Shown one piece after another: positions 63,051-64,000 of a stretch of 64,000 bases of DNA. A program made the position numbers and the translations under genes. The DNA is from UBA6054 sp963975575 (GTDB lineage Bacteria > Planctomycetota > Phycisphaerae > Phycisphaerales > UBA1924), in NCBI GenBank assembly GCA_963975575.1, contig CAXBHL010000001.1, positions 868,001 through 932,000 on the forward strand, given 5' to 3'. Every line of letters starts with the position of its first letter. Within the stretch, counting starts at the first letter, position 1. Below the pieces are notes generated by a model. That model was not told where the DNA came from. It saw only the letters and a list, made by a program, of their open reading frames with translations, and did not search any database.

Positions 63051-63274
63051 GGCGTGGCTTCCGACCCCGCGTCGGACCGCTCCGAGGGGGTTTCCACCGG
63101 CGCGTCGGCGACCTCGGCCGCACGCTGGGCCTGGGCCGCCTGGTGCTTGCGGTACTGCACCCATCCGAGGAAGATCAGCCCGATCGACACGCCGAGCAGA
63201 TAGACCCCCAACTTCTGAAAGAAGCGGTTGCCCTCGGTGGGGGCGCCTGCGGGTTTCCAGTCGGGGTCGGGCAT
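63047..63274 (-). CDS. Small single-pass membrane protein in the uvrB unit
   Basis: The 75-residue protein (MPDPDWKPAGAPTEGN...) has one membrane helix (about residues 18-36, LGVYLLGVSIGLIFLGWVQY) and a charged tail rich in Ala, Gln and Glu. It starts 48 bp after uvrB and overlaps the next gene (GTGA). Function is unknown. Confidence 0.7.
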   Translation of the reverse strand: MPDPDWKPAGAPTEGNRFFQKLGVYLLGVSIGLIFLGWVQYRKHQAAQAQRAAEVADAPVETPSERSDAGSEATP

Positions 63275-63322
63275 GCGGGATCTTAGGAGACCGGGTCGCT
63301 TTCGCAAACGGGCCGCGAAAGG

Positions 63323-64000
<678 letters not shown>

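Overview
The window looks like chromosomal DNA of a high-GC planctomycete, most likely of the class Phycisphaerae. The reasons are: GC-rich codons throughout; three secreted proteins ending in a PEP-CTERM-like tail (VPAP or VPG, a hydrophobic stretch, then RRRR); a pseudopilin of the planctomycete 'FTLIELL ... H-x9-DG' type; a DUF1570 metalloprotease-like protein; three-gene squalene synthesis (hpnCDE); and small membrane proteins with CxxC...CxxC ribbons. The assignment is by inference. No rRNA, tRNA, CRISPR array, transposase or phage gene was found.

Layout. 1-4.1 kb: end of an unknown gene, a lamin-tail PEP-CTERM-like protein, a pseudopilin with a small membrane partner, and an exported endonuclease/exonuclease/phosphatase-fold protein. 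4.1-7.3 kb: hpnC-hpnD-hpnE on the minus strand, joined by ATGA overlaps. 7.4-12 kb: ispH (isoprenoid supply, divergent from hpnC), rlmN, tsaD, a long imperfect inverted repeat and an aldo/keto reductase. 12.2-14.6 kb: three tandem membrane/zinc-ribbon paralogues joined by ATGA overlaps and a convergent TPR membrane protein. 14.7-20.2 kb: mutS, an AT-rich orphan gene, then a redox module (thioredoxin, TetR regulator, divergent AhpD-like protein) with two copies of one candidate operator. 20.3-24.7 kb: an 8-bp tandem repeat, an orphan gene, truB, two membrane proteins and folE2. 24.8-31.4 kb: PBP2-rodA and rsmG-dinG pairs, each coupled by ATGA. 31.5-34.3 kb: a PEP-CTERM-like protein, a PGPGW protein and a phosphohexomutase.

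34.4-43.1 kb is a seven-gene operon with overlaps or 3-bp gaps: membrane P-loop NTPase, GT-C glycosyltransferase, methyltransferase, UDP-galactopyranose-mutase-like flavoprotein, B12-type radical SAM enzyme, GT2 glycosyltransferase and DUF2304 protein. It is probably a surface or lipid-linked glycan pathway and is the best candidate for an undescribed system. 43.1-48.3 kb: pcrA/uvrD, a membrane Ser/Thr kinase with an unusual N-terminal domain, and infC, which appears to start at ATC. 48.4-54.3 kb: a DUF1570 protein, a MacB-type permease and uvrA. 54.4-57.3 kb: small accessory genes (nucleotidyltransferase, YCII-like, HIT-like). 57.5-60.3 kb: VTC-domain, DUF4956 and HlyD-like genes. 60.6-64 kb: a PEP-CTERM-like protein, an unknown protein, two small coupled genes and the 3' part of uvrB.

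Most genes are tightly packed. DNA repair is well represented (mutS, pcrA, uvrA, uvrB, dinG-like).
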